A model generated the notes under the pieces. That model was not told where the DNA came from, ran no database searches, and saw nothing but the letters and a program-made list of their open reading frames with translations. 64,000 nucleotides of DNA from Puccinia triticina (lineage: Eukaryota > Basidiomycota > Pucciniomycetes > Pucciniales > Pucciniaceae). The translations under genes were made by a program, and so were the position numbers. Location of the stretch: contig NC_070563.1 of NCBI RefSeq assembly GCF_026914185.1, positions 2,108,001 to 2,172,000 on the forward strand, in the 5' to 3' direction. Of this stretch, positions 47,096 to 59,300 are shown piece by piece (the stretch's first letter is position 1; each line of letters starts with the position of its first letter).

Positions 47096-49416
47096 TCAGG
47101 CAAATCTCCTGGTATGGTTGATTTTTTTGGAGCCTCTAATGCTGAAAGGGTGCCGATTTGATTTGATCGGAGCATCGCTATCGCTACTGGGTTGAATGCT
47201 CATCGAAATAGTCTTCTCCGAAAATGCGGGAAGGGCCTCGGTGCCACCTTCGTTCATGTGCTCCCCAACAGTCGATATTTGAGGTAGAACGGAGCCAAAA
47301 ACAATCATCTCTCCGAGCTTGACGTATGCTTTCAAGTATCCCTAGCCGAATTGATCGCAGTTGCAAAAGAAATCAATCAACTGTAAGTTAAATTTTGACT
47401 GGTTCCTAGTTACTCGAGGAAAATTCTGCGGATTTGCATTTACTTGATCAATGAGGCTGCTGGCCATGCAGACAATATCATCTTCATCAATCGACGGTTC
47501 CAAGAAGACTTTCCTAGCGGCCTCAACCGACTGTGTTAAACTTAACCTCATGCCTGAGTTTCCATTTTTTAGCCCAGCCCTACACCAAGCATCGGTATAT
47601 TGCATTAGCGATGATTAAGAGATATAACCTTTTTAAAAACTCACGTGATTACAAAGAAGTTCCTCCAGCATATCACTTCCAGCTTCTCTCTTAGCAGGAT
47701 ATAGATTCCTTTGTAACGAAACCAATCTCGATTTTTCTCGAGGCCATTCACTACTCCTGGCCAGTTGCCCGTCTTTATGAATTAACATGTAGATTAGGTG
47801 TCGTAGGTGTAGATAATTGTGCAGCAGAGAATCCGACTGGTTTGATTCATTAATGGCTTACCCGCAGGCTTCCAACAACCTCGTGGAATTTGGATTGTAG
47901 TTGAAATTGCTCAAGTAATACTGGGCGAGGAAGAATCCCGAGCGGTAAAGAAGCCACGATCAAGTATGTCAAAATCAAGCTAGCAAATCGGATAAAAAAG
48001 CAAGACAGTTCATGAACTCGACATGTGCCAATGGTGATGCAGGTAAGACAAGATGAGTACCGCCTGTTACGCCAACTGTCCGTTTGACAGAGATCAAATG
48101 CTTTCTTCAGGGATTCTCGTGCCTAATTAGAAGTCATCAGTAAATCATTGAAGAACGTAGACTCGGGATATGATATGAGGAGAACTGAACTTTGTGAAGT
48201 CGCCTCTGATAAAGAGCTAATCGACCCAGGTAGTAATGAAACGTAACCAGTTCGGCCTTTGGATAATGAGTTTCTAGTTGGTTGAGCACATTGGATATAT
48301 TCTTCACAACCGTGTCGCATAATCTCATGTTGTTTAGCTGTTTCAAGTGGGGTTTAGGGTTTTTTTGTTAAAAGTTGACGATAGGAATCGCACTGAGCTG
48401 GGCCGGCCAGATTCAGTTCCAGTTTCACGCGAACATGTGGACTAACTAACGAAGAAATATATTTTGAATAGCCCGTTCGCCAAACTGAAAGCTGCCCGTC
48501 GTTTGCTAGGTTCTTCGGGGGTTCTAAAGGTTGTGTGATAGAATGCTGAAGTCAAAATCCAAAAGAATCACGCCAAACGCCAGGAGAGTGAGACACCCCA
48601 AGTACCTGTCGATGCAAGCCACGCCCAAGGTAGTGGTCATTTGACGCGCCGCTTCGCTTGCCTTTTCCTTCTTAGTAGATCGCTTTTTTCGGTCTGCCTT
48701 TATCAGACGTGGGACGTATCAGTCTGAGTTACGGCTCTGAAGCGTAATGTTGGGGAGGGTATGATTGACCTTGGTTGCAAAGTGAACCAAACCATGAGAC
48801 AATTGTTGGATAGACCGTGTGAAAAAAGCGGCATCCGAGCGGCGGAAGATGTTGGAGGCCGGGCTGTGATTTTCAAAGATAGGATGAGTTCCTCCATCGG
48901 GATTTACTGAGACTCGCGAGCAAACTCAGGATAGCTTGTGCTGACTTGTAAGCGTTCAGGAGGAGGTTGAAATTATTATCATGATCGATCATGGGTTCAG
49001 TTTGAGTTTGATAGTTGGAGAATGCATGGTTGATAGCCCTTGGTTCTTCTTCAAACTGAACCAGCAGGATATACGTCAAATAATTCGATAGGAAGTCCGC
49101 CAGTGTACGGTCTCCACCGAGTTGTCTTTGTACGAGCGAATCTAAATCATCCCTCCGAATTGACTTGAGCCATCCACAACCGAATCAATTTTTTTCGTAC
49201 ACTTTGCACGGAAAGATTCAATTTATGGAGACTCACAGGTAACCTGGATCTGATTAGTTTAATCAGCTGTCGATCGAGTGGTCGAACTAATTCAGAGAGC
49301 TCCTCCTGCTGATGGCGAAGACGGTCGGCAAATCTTTCGATGAGTTGTTCAGATGATAATTCTTCCAATCCCAAGCTTGATTCCTGTTTTCGCTTCTGGC
49401 TTGAGAATGCTCTCAT
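47096..49416 (-). CDS. Uncharacterised multi-exon protein gene
   Basis: Probable gene of many short exons, start ATG at 49416, stop near 47096. The first exon encodes a hydrophilic, helix-prone segment with SSEQLIERFADRLRHQQEEL and LVRPLDRQLIKLIRSR. Later exons in shifting frames include YILLVQFEEEPRAINHAFSN (about 49000-49080), FFTRSIQQLSHGLVHFATKV (about 48760-48830) and SLTQSVEAARKVFLEPSIDE with CMASSLIDQVNANPQNFPRV (about 47400-47530). These look like protein but the joins between them are not resolved. No signal peptide and no known domain. The start lies about 300 bp from the FIS1 start on the opposite strand, so the two probably share a promoter region. Confidence 0.55.
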
Positions 49417-49713
49417 TTCTTGGATCGTGGTAGTCTGAACCGGCGATTCGGAAAACTGATGAAAACTGTGTCCGGAGAGACACGGTGTGAAACAAGTGTG
49501 ACACCTCTGATGCTCATGTGAGCACCTGTCACCTAAATACATGTGAAATCCACGAGTCGACACTGCCACTGCCGTTGTCCATCAAGTCATTTTTCAAACG
49601 CAACCGAATTTCCTTGTTGACCACCGACCACAGCCAGCGAATTCAGCCATCGCTCAGGATCATATTCAAACATCACAAGAAAGAAAACAGATACTCTCAT
49701 CAACAGAACCAGC
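49417..49713. promoter_or_regulatory. Divergent intergenic region shared by FIS1 and the minus-strand gene
   Basis: 297 bp between two head-to-head start codons. No TATA box stands out. An in-frame upstream ATG at 49569 would extend the minus-strand gene into it. Confidence 0.4.
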
Positions 49714-50432
49714 ATGGTCACCTCGTCAACATCCTCGACTGATAAGCTACCATACGCAGCCGACATTTCACTTGGACTGTCTCCCGAGGAACTAACGGTC
49801 CTGAGGGAGCAATACCAGAACGAACAAGCCAAGGGATGGATATCAACTCAAACCAAATTTAATCTCGCTTGGGGACTCGTAAAAGGAAACCCACGACAAG
49901 GACAAGTTTCTGAAGGAATCGCTATACTAATGGGTACGCTCACCCTCTGCTTAACTTCCTCCCATTTAACGACTTCACTCATGTTTTTTCTTGAAAAAAA
50001 CCTCTTTTATCTTGATTGATTTAGATGTCTATCGAACTGATGCAACTCGCCGCCGAGAATGTCTTTATTACCTTTCATTGGGACATTACAAACTGGGGAA
50101 TTATAGTGAAGCAAAACGTTTCAATGGTTCGTCGCACAGCTGGATTGTATCCTACAGATTACTTTCACTTGATTGAAATTTTGCATTTGAATCGGTTCTC
50201 GTAGATCTACTGTTGGAAAAGGAACCTCATAACCTTCAAGCGAAATCCTTGGCTCAGCTGATTGAAAAGGCGGTCACTCAAGGTAATCATTTTCCCCATT
50301 TCCCATTTTGGCAAACGTCTAACATTATATGACTCGTTTTTAGAAGGTTACCTCGGTCTTAGCTTGGCGGGTGGTGCTGCGCTTGTTGGCGGAGTATTGT
50401 TGGCTAGTTTGTTCTCCGGCCGTCGGCGTTGA
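49714..50432 (+). CDS. FIS1: Mitochondrial fission protein Fis1
   Basis: Tail-anchored outer-membrane protein that recruits the division machinery to mitochondria and peroxisomes. Four exons, 49714-49933, 50025-50126, 50205-50282 and 50344-50432, sum to 489 nt, giving 162 residues (yeast 155). The TPR-like helices are readable: [20 protein letters not shown] with [20 protein letters not shown], then [20 protein letters not shown] and [20 protein letters not shown]. The C-terminus is a single membrane helix ([19 protein letters not shown]) with a basic SGRRRR tail. All introns are GT-AG and all codon phases close. Confidence 0.95.
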
Positions 50433-51436
50433 GGCTATATTTCACGACTACGGGATTCCAATCAAGACTCATAAAATTCAGATGCTGTTGCTCAACATAC
50501 CAAGTGAACCAATTTATTGTGTCATTGGCGACTTTGCTCTTGGATCAATCTTTCATCTCCATCCCTTTCATCGACGCACTGTTGTGACTTCTGCGTGTAC
50601 TTCTAGCAGCATTTTCCACTTCCTTCCATATTGTTTTGTAACTACCTGATAAACCTGGATATGACTTCCAGGCGCACCACAATCCCATGTTCTGAACACA
50701 AACTTGGTCGAGTGTACCCAAATCAACTTGACTGTGTCCGTAATCCAGAAACCAGTTCACCATGAGAGCCCTAGTCCTATAACCCTGGCCCGGCAAACGG
50801 GCGTAACCTCTCCCAGCTTGCTGATGAACAGGGAAGTACTCCGTGAAAAACTGCGACAGGCTGAACCAGCTGATTGATACAGTTTCAGCACAGTTGCACC
50901 CCCGTTTGGTGGCCTCAAGGGGCTTTCATGGCCGCCCCACAAACAAGTTGAACTGAGAGTAATGGGAGCTGAACTGCCCACTCAGTGGCAGAACAAATCC
51001 TCATCAACTTTCTGAAGAAAAAGAAAATGCTGCCTTGATATTTGTCCTGCTGGGACCAGATAGCCTTCTGAGACGAGTTGTGGAACTGAATTTTCCCAAA
51101 CAATTTCCTTAAATCATGTGCCAGTCTACTATAACAACCTCTTAATATTTACATCAGTCAATACTTCTGTTATGGCAAATGAAAGTGCCAGGAATAAATG
51201 TCAATTTCTTTACTGCAGACACAAAAATAAAGATCATAGAAGTATCTGATAAATGGACAAGAGAAAATCATATAAAAGGGATGCCTGTGGTAGGTTTTTT
51301 TTTTTTTTTTGGTTTTTTGTGTATTCAATTATTTTTGATCTATTTTACATAGTTTATCTTACTTACATTTATGCAGCACATTATCTACAATATGTTTGCC
51401 AGCTCATGAAAAAAAGAAAAGGTTTAAAGCAAACTT
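50433..51436. other. Intergenic, nothing recognised
   Basis: FIS1 3' flank followed by AT-rich sequence; no supported frame. The FIS1 transcript end is not marked by a clear signal. Confidence 0.45.
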
Positions 51437-51600
51437 GAATGGGAGTAATGAAGTTGTTTTTTTTTTTTTTGAAAAAATTCGATGGATGTGATCATCCTAC
51501 AGATTAAGGAATACTTTTGCCGGAGTAATGAAGTTGTTTTTTTTTAAAAAAAAAATGCGATGGATGTGATCATCCTACAGATTAAGGAATACTTTTGCCA
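51437..51600. repeat. Tandem duplication, ~80-bp unit
   Basis: Two copies of GGAGTAATGAAGTTGTTTTT ... ATGGATGTGATCATCCTACA ... AATACTTTTGCC, differing mainly in T/A run length. Confidence 0.9.
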
Positions 51601-51698
51601 TGCTGCCAGAGTATTGTATTCTACTAGGTAATTGTATTTCAGACACTCCCTTGAATATATGCAAATATCATCATTATACGAAGCCAGTGATTCACAGA

Positions 51699-52272
51699 TC
51701 ACTTCCCCTTTGGCTTAGGAGCGGGTTTCAGTGATGTTGGCGTCCTTGCCTGGAAGTTGGGAATTGGGTCCCCTGGAGCTGCGCACAAGTCCCTCCACTT
51801 TTTGTTTGTCTTTTTCTTTCTCGCTTCAGGAATAGCTGTTTTGCCGCAACAGGCTCTGAAGTCCGTCGCGGGTGTTTTAGGATTTCTATTGCTACCATCA
51901 CATTTCATCTCCTTGTTCGGCTGGGGTTGAACTTCGTGATCTGGATACGGAAAATTCACTTCAATCTCCCAGTTAACAATACCCATCATTCAAAGCAAGC
52001 CACCCACGTGTTTCAACACCAGCCAATGGCGAATCTAAACTGATGATGCAAACCGGCACTGCATCCTTTGCGCATGGTTTTCCGTTATCCTTGGGGGCAG
52101 GTTTGGGCTGCGGACCAGGTTTCGGCTGTGGACTGGGTTTCGGCTGCGGCTGCGGGGCGGGCTTCGGCTGCGGGGCGCCTCCCTGGGGATTGGGGTCGGC
52201 CAGTGCCTGGGGGATGGTTGTAACTGATAAGATGACAAGCACGAGACATTGGAAAAGTCTAGAGTAAATCAT
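51699..52272 (-). CDS. Secreted Pro/Gln/Lys-repeat protein, possible effector
   Basis: Signal peptide MIYSRLFQCLVLVILSVTTI..ALA (about 25 residues), then a linker of PQPKP-type repeats (residues about 30-60), then a domain with six cysteines: C-x7-C, one C, CC and one C. Exons are read as 52018-52272 and 51699-51965. A 52-nt intron (GTTGAA...TGGGAG) is needed because the two frames differ; it yields 173 residues ending PAPKPKGK. The donor is weak, so a frameshift is the alternative. The ATG at 52272 is preferred over 52329 because it starts the signal peptide. No family recognised; secretion and Cys content are typical of rust effector candidates (inference only). Confidence 0.55.
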
Positions 52273-54172
52273 CCTCGCTTGGACCTGATCGGAGATGTAT
52301 GTAGAGAGGTATACTGAAGTTTGTGACACGGTCGCTAACTACTAGAGTTTTTGAGAGGAGAGATTGGATAAGTACGCGAGGAAAAAAAATGGCTTTGGAA
52401 GTCCTTTCTGCAAGCGTTTAATTAAGTGTACCTAGTTATCTGCGAAAGTGGTGTGCAAGAGGCTGGTTTGTGATACAAAGCTGCTCTTGGGAACAAACGA
52501 AGGCACTCCTTTTAAACCCTCCCGAGGACCCCGTTGCTTGGTCCACTGAATACACTCCGAGCCGCGATCTATTATCGGCATGGATCTCGAGCCTGGTCTA
52601 CCGGACCATGTAATGAGACCTGTTGAGGCAGTTACGTATGATGAAGTCGAGAGGATTGCTCTCAACCGTAGCTTAGACAAGCTTATGTTCCAAGGGAGCC
52701 CAAGACCAAGAACTGCTCGCTGCGCGCAGTGTCAAGTCGATCGGAGGAAGGGTGGAGTTGGTTGAAGGGTCAGCCGAGAGAGGATGTTGGGGGCGTCTTA
52801 AGGACTCATTACGTAGCCAACTGCTCACCATTATGTTAACTGGCGACCGCAGAGGTGATCTTATCGCCAATGAATCTATTGACCAAGCATCGCCAGCTGG
52901 TGACTGCAAGGAGCTCGCGAACCCCATAATGAAAGCTGATTTCCATCCTCGGCGTCCACTATTCTTCGGAAACTGTCACTATCCATCCATGTGCCAACGG
53001 GCAATCGCTAATGTTTCCCTAACAACCCACCGCAAACCCTGCACACAAGATCTACCTAATCCATTTCCCCGGGCGGATGGTCGGCCGGGCATGTGTTTGA
53101 TGCATTAGCACCGTTTAGTTCTTTGCGGTATCCTGAACATATTGCCTTGAGAAACTCCAACCGAAAGTTCATATAAAAAAAGAGGTCCCGCAGATGGTTG
53201 CCTTGGTCCACCAGATATTGGCTCAGCGCAAGTGGGGAGCAACTCAGAGTCGTGTCTGTCCGGCCTTCAAGATCGGGCTGCTTTGTCTGACCAATCGATC
53301 CTGGCAGCTCGGGCAGGGCGACTCCCCGGCAAATGCCAAGTCCGTTTCTGGAGCCTATGTACTGTAGGCTGAATCAAGGGCTTGGTTTGCCAGCCAAGCT
53401 CGACACTTTAATCCGTGTCTTTACGAGCGTCCCGGAGTGGATGGGGAGTTCATCCACTAAACCTGGGTGGTGTGGCCCCACTTCAACTAAAAAAGTGCCT
53501 CCCTCCTGCCCGCAGAGTGGTATGTAAATCACTTGGTGCCTTGCGCCGACCTCCAATTGAAGCGGGAATTAGTTTGAAGTTAGGTGTTGGCTCCGAACTT
53601 AACGCAGTCCCTCCGAGGAGGTCGCGCCCAGGAGGGCCCTCGGAGGGACTTTGATAAGTTCGTGTTGGCTCCTGAAATCACCTTTCAGGTTTGCTCAACC
53701 GAGGTGAGTCGGGGCGTGTCAAGCGACCATAGATTGGCGATTTGAACCAGCAAATAGGCTGGTTCAAGGCCCAGAAAACATGCCCATTCGCCGAGAAGCC
53801 GTCCTCACAGCCGGCCATTATCATCACCATCCGCAGGAAAGATCGCGAGGACGCCACCAGACTCCGCGCTGCACGGCCAACAAGTTGCCAAAAGAGCGTC
53901 GCTTGAACATGTACAACCAAATAAATCACAAAGAAGGAATGAAGAGAGAAGTATGCTGATGGGTTTGTCTAACGAGTGACTGGTTGCGTTTTTGGGGAAC
54001 AAGAGAGAAGGCAAGGCACGGGCCGAAAGAAACATGTATATATATACAGACCGAGCAACGAGAGACGAGCGAAATATATGTGTATACTGCGTATGTACAA
54101 TTCAGAGAGAAAGTGCGAGACGATATGCAAGGGTGATAGCCAGAGACGAGCGAGAAGACGGGGGGCTGAAGA
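52273..54172. other. No recognisable gene
   Basis: Several frames of 60-120 codons overlap on both strands (for example 52752-53108 plus, 52673-52927 minus) with no motif. An AAGTCCC foldback module lies at 53600-53660. If a gene is here it is decayed or too finely split for me to see. Confidence 0.45.
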
Positions 54173-56137
54173 TCAGTCGATGTCGTCGATGTCAGCGACC
54201 ACGGCAGCCGACGATGGGGAGGGGGCGTGCGGAAGATGGCGGTCGAGGAGGCGGACGGGGCCGCAGAGATAGTGCGACGGGGGGAAGTGGGGGGCGGAGA
54301 GGTGGACGAGGGCAGGCAGGATGGTGTGGGCGAAGTGCAGCTGCACGGCGAGCACAGGACGGTGCTGCTGGTGCGGGCTGTGGGGGCGGTGGGGAGGGAA
54401 GCAGAGGGACGGGTGGCTGGGTGGCGGGTCTTGTCGAGCCAGGGTCCGGACGGGGGACGGATGGGGCAGAGGAGGGAGCGCGAGGCGGAGGACGAAGGGG
54501 CGGCGGTAGCTGACCAGGCCGGACGAGCAATGGATCCACAAGCAGGCCCGCGTGTCTGAGCCGTTTGCAGCGCGGCTGGGGACTAGTCGCAGGACGGGCG
54601 CTGCTTCTCCAGCCCGCTGATGTCCGTCGGGCTGAGATGGACCGGCGAGGACCCCGTGGTCATCGCCCACTGGCCCGGAGTGATCCGGGCGCGAGGTCTC
54701 CAGGGGCGAGGGAGAGGGCCGATGGGTGCGTTTGACGGGACTCCTTCGCGGGGAGCCGGGCCCCGGTCCCAGCCGGGGGGTGGGGGACAGCCGGGGCCGC
54801 GCCCGGCGGAGGGAGGCGGCCTTCCTCGTCTTCTTGGGCGCCCGATCGCCGGCCAAAGCAGGCTCGGGGTCCAAGGCGGAGGAGGGATGCTTATGCTTGA
54901 TGAGCGTCTGCGAGCACGGCTGCGCGTCGACGACGCCGACGAGTGGTTGATGGGACGCGGGGAGGGCCCGCGGGGACGCCGGCTTGGTCTCACGCTCGCT
55001 CCCCGTCGTCGTCAGACTGTCTTCGTCGCCGCAGGCCCGCTCCGGCGACCGCTCGTCTCTTGGGGATCCGCCAAGAAGCGCTACCATCGTCACGCTCTCG
55101 GCTGTACCATCATGCTCGTCCTCGATGGGCGTGGAGGTGGAGAGCGAGATGAGACGGTGGGCGACGGCAGCGTCGATGTACTCGGCCATTTTCTGGTCAG
55201 CCACACGATCATCCTCGTCATCAGCGCTGTTGGGAGTGGATGGGTTGGCGACCCATGGCTTGAGATAATCCTTGACGAGTCCGAGCGGCAGGGCAGCCTG
55301 AGCATGGGCGTTGAAGAGCAAGATCAGAGGCTTGAATTCTTCGAGAAGAGGGGCGGGCTGGCGGGGGTGCAGGGGAGTAGGGTCGACGGGCTGGAGGCAG
55401 TCGTCCTGGTCCCATCGGAAGAGGAGGTCTGCGGCGACAGCCGAGTCTGGCAGCGGGCTTCCGAAGGGCGGGACGTAGGCGAGGATGGGCGAGTGGGGGT
55501 GCAGCTGGAGCAGCTGGAGGCCGGCGGTGCAGAGATCAGGGTCGGGGGTAGAGAGGAGATAGAGCCGGTGTGGGGGCGAGATGTTGATGATCTTGAGGAG
55601 GTCGTTGAGCAGTGGCTTGGGGTTGGCCTGTGTTCAGATGGATGGTTAGTTCTGCAGGCAGGGTTCTCTTGGCGTGAATGAAGGACTGACCCGTTCGTGT
55701 GAGTGGGAGGTGTCGATGAGATGGACGAAGCGGTGGGGCGAGTGTTCGGCTTGGAGCTCTTCGAGCTGGGAGATCCATGGGCTGAGCTGGCTGCGCTGGG
55801 TGTTGATGTAGCACCAGAAGACTAGTTTCTGTTTCTGTTTCTGCTGGTGTTGGTGCTGGGTGATGATGGCGCTGAGTTTGGCGAGGAAGAAGCTGATGGG
55901 GTGGTGGTGGTGGCGGGAGTGGTAGTGGTTGAAGTCGATGTAGATGTCGATGAGTGTGGTTTGGCTGTTGGTGGTGGTGGTGGTGGTGGTGGTGGTGGTG
56001 GTTCTGCGGAGGATGGTGAGGGTGAGGATGAGGGTTGCTGCAGTGATGAGGTAGAGTCTGATGAGGGCGAGTTCGACTGAGTCTGGGGTTGCGTTGGGCA
56101 GGAAACACTGGCGGATGAGCCCAGAGAGGAAGTCCAT
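54173..56137 (-). CDS. Membrane-anchored protein with probable NYN/PIN-like domain
   Basis: Two exons, 55691-56137 and 54173-55627, joined by a 63-nt GTCAGT...ACACAG intron; 633 residues in frame. A membrane helix at about residues 24-45 (LALIRLYLITAATLILTLTIL) is followed by a Thr run. Residues about 60-200 suggest a NYN/PIN-like fold: DIYIDFNHYH, LVFWCYINTQ, PLLNDLLKIINISPPHRLYL and LLSTPDPDLCTAGLQLL, with Asp in the expected places. Then EEFKPLILLFNAHAQAALPL with MAEYIDAAVAHRLISLS resembles a LOTUS/OST-HTH-like unit. The C-terminal 350 residues are low-complexity and very GC-rich, and could partly be frame artefact. Domain assignment is inference. Long antisense frames at 54620-55681 are shadows. 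Confidence 0.6.
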
Positions 56138-56378
56138 TGCCCTCCAGGCTTCGGCTTCTGATCGGGAGAACCCAAAGATGTATGTAGATAAATAAGGCCG
56201 ATTACCTAAGCAACCGGCACCTGAACTGGATTACATACACACCATAGTGGAAGATACAACACACTCGAAAAAACAAATAAATAAATAGAAGGAAAGACTA
56301 CAGTATAGAGCCATCCAATCTCAGCCATCCACTCGGCTCACACCGTGTCCTCGGTATGGTAGCCCGCCCTAACGAGAG
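56138..56378. other. Short intergenic spacer between SLA2 stop and the NYN-like gene
   Basis: About 240 bp holding the SLA2 3' flank and the promoter of the downstream minus-strand gene. An AATAAATAAATAGAAGG stretch on the plus strand is the only notable motif. Confidence 0.5.
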
Positions 56379-59300
56379 TCAAAGGGCCATCAGCATCCGT
56401 AGCAGCTCATGGAAGGAGGATACAGACTCATGCACGCACTTGCGCATCTCTCCTAATCGCCGACGCGCATCAGTGAGCTCCTTTTCAAGAGTAACGATCG
56501 ACACCTGCACCTCCATCTCTCGAACCTAACAAAAAAACCCCAAACAAATCACCTACAAGCCCACCTGAAAAAAAGGGGATCACCCACCTTGAACTCATGA
56601 GTCGGCATATTCTGATAGTCGTGCTGGTCTTTCATCTCCAAGCTCCTCGCGCTAATCGCCTTGACCTGCTTGACGAGCGCCTTGCAGGCATCCGTCACCG
56701 CCTTCGCCGCCACCTCGAGCTTGACCTGGGTGCGACTCATGAGCTGGGCCTTGACGCGCGAGGCCTGGACTAGCTGGGCGGTCGCCCCAGCCACCTCGTT
56801 CGACGCGACGATCAGCTGCTCCAGGCTGTGCGTCCCGCTGATCACCCCGTCGGCCGTCTCGATCAGAAGCGTCGTCGAATAGGCCACCTGCTTCGCCGCG
56901 CTGATCAGCCCCTCCGTCCAGCGGTTGTTCCGCTTGTAGAACGCCTGCGCAGAAGACGATCCTTTGCCCTGCCCCACGATCTCCGCCTGGGACTCCGTCG
57001 CCGCCGCAATCAGCCGGGCTATCGCATTGGCGATCGCTAAGGACGCCGACAGGATCGCATCGTGCACCTGCACCTCCATCGCGCTCTGCCGATCATTCTT
57101 CGGCCGGGACATCAGCATCTCGAGCTTCTTCGTCGCCTCTTCGATCGCACGCGCCGCCAGCGTCATCTCCTGCTCCACCAATTCCCCAATCTCCCCATCC
57201 GCCTTCGACAGATCCTTGGCCCCCTTGGGTATCAACCCTTCAACGGTCGACGACAGCTGCTGGAGGGCCGTACACACCTCGCCGTTCCCTCGGACCACCA
57301 CTTGCTTCCGCGAGCTGGCTGCAACCACCCCGAGTCGGTACGACATCAGACTATTGAAAAATCGGATCGACACATCCCCCGAGTCTTTCCCTACCCGCGT
57401 CATCGCCTCCATCGCATCGTCATTCGACACAAACCGAGTGATCCCCTTGGTGTTCACCAAGACCTCGGCGATGCACGTCGCCAGGCTATTCGCAGTCTTG
57501 ATCACCTCCACATGTTCTCCCCCCGGTGCGCCATCGAGATGTAGGCCAAAGACAGCCGAAAATTCCATGGCGGATGTTTGTGTTTTCTCAATCAGTGAGA
57601 GGGTGTACTCGGGCGTCGCGGTTTCGTTGCCGGGGTGCATGGAGGATTCGAGCTCATAGATCGCGTCTTCAACCCGTTGGATACACGCATGGATAATCGA
57701 ATCAATAATCGCATTCAGCTTCTTCTGGTTGTCCAAGATCAGATTGTCGATCTGAGCATTCAGAGCTTGGTCGGTGTCGCCCTGGTTGATGGTCATATCA
57801 TTCATTTGGCGGATAGTTGAATCCATCCCTTCTTGTAGGATCATCAACTCTTGATCTTTCTCGTCAGCTATACGAGAGACTTCCAAAGTCTTTTCGTCGA
57901 GGAGGCGTTGTAGTTCTGCTATCCTGTCTTGTTTAGCCTGATCAGAAGGAGAGTAGAGCGATTAACAACAACAAAAAAAAGCTCCCTCTATCTTCCGGCA
58001 TAACGTAATCACTTCGAACTCACTTGAAGATCGTCTTCCAGCTCATTAAGTTGGCGATTATACTTGGAAATCACGCTCGAAGTTTCAGAGCTGCGAGAAC
58101 GAGAAGCATCTTCGGCCCTTTCCTCGGCAAAACGCAAGTCACGTTTGAGACGTTCCAGCTCATCCTTCTGGGCCTGATGATATTGATGTATCACGTTGTT
58201 AGTATCTGGCGCAGATCTGTCGTAGTGAAGTAATGATATCAACTCACCGATTTGAGACGATCAAGATCGAAGCGTGCACGATCTCGTTCCCGTATCATGT
58301 CTGCTAGTTCGAGATTTTTCGATTTCATGTCCCGCTCCATTCGCTCCATGCGGTCGATGGCTTCTTGCGCACTGTTAGCTTTGAGTTGCATGGCCTTGAA
58401 TTTGCTCAGCATATCCAAATGCTCTGTTCGCAGTTGGGAGTACAGTTTGGCGAGTGCTTCATACTTGTTCCTCCACAGAGTCACTTGGTCCTGCAATGAA
58501 TTCATCATCTCGTCCTTCGACGCCAGCTGGGCATTGATGTTTTGCTGGACCATCATCATCTCGCTTTCTAAGGTCTTCACTCGTCGGTCGTACTGTTCGA
58601 GCATCATTTGGTCCCGTTCGTATTGGCCCCTCATCGCAAGAATTTCTCGCTCGAGTTCGGCCACCCTCCCGGCAGCCATACCAGCCATCTGTTGCCTCAT
58701 CAAATCATCTTGCGCCATCCGCTCGCGTTCAGCTTGCATCCGCTGCATTTCCTCAAAGTCGCGCTGCTGCTTAGCTTGTAGCTCGAGTTGCCTTCGAGCT
58801 TCGGCGTCTCGTTCAGCTTGTAATAAAGCCTGCTTTTCCTCGTATTCTTTTAGCATTCGCGCCTGCTCTGCAATATCGGGGGCGGGTGTTTCAGGCTTGG
58901 GGGGTGGTGCTTTGATATCCGGTGTTTTTGCCGGTCGGCGAGGAAGCTCAGGCGCCTCGCCACTGTTGGTCAGGTTGGGCGGTTCCTGCGGCAGCTTGGG
59001 AACATTAATCAGGCCGGTGAGATACTTGAGATTGCTACACTCGTAATAAAACCGTCGAAGATTTTGATGCTGAGCATTAAACCGTTCGCGTAGAGGCTGC
59101 AATGCATCCATCGCATCCGTCCCTACGAGATATATAGATGGTCATTAGTTCCCATTTCCTGATGCATTTCCTGGTAGTTTGTTATGTGGCTGTAAACAAG
59201 AATATCTATACGCACGTCTATGCATCGCTCGCAGCATGCTGGTAATGAATCGGTATATACCATAGCTTTCTTTGACTTGTGGTACGAGAGCACTGATACG

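Noticed and set aside
54620..55681. 353-codon plus-strand frame, with others nearby
   Set aside because: Antisense shadow of the very GC-rich minus-strand gene; no splice signals or motifs of its own.
57062..57659. Plus-strand frames of 160-231 codons
   Set aside because: Antisense to the SLA2 THATCH-domain exon, which is certain.
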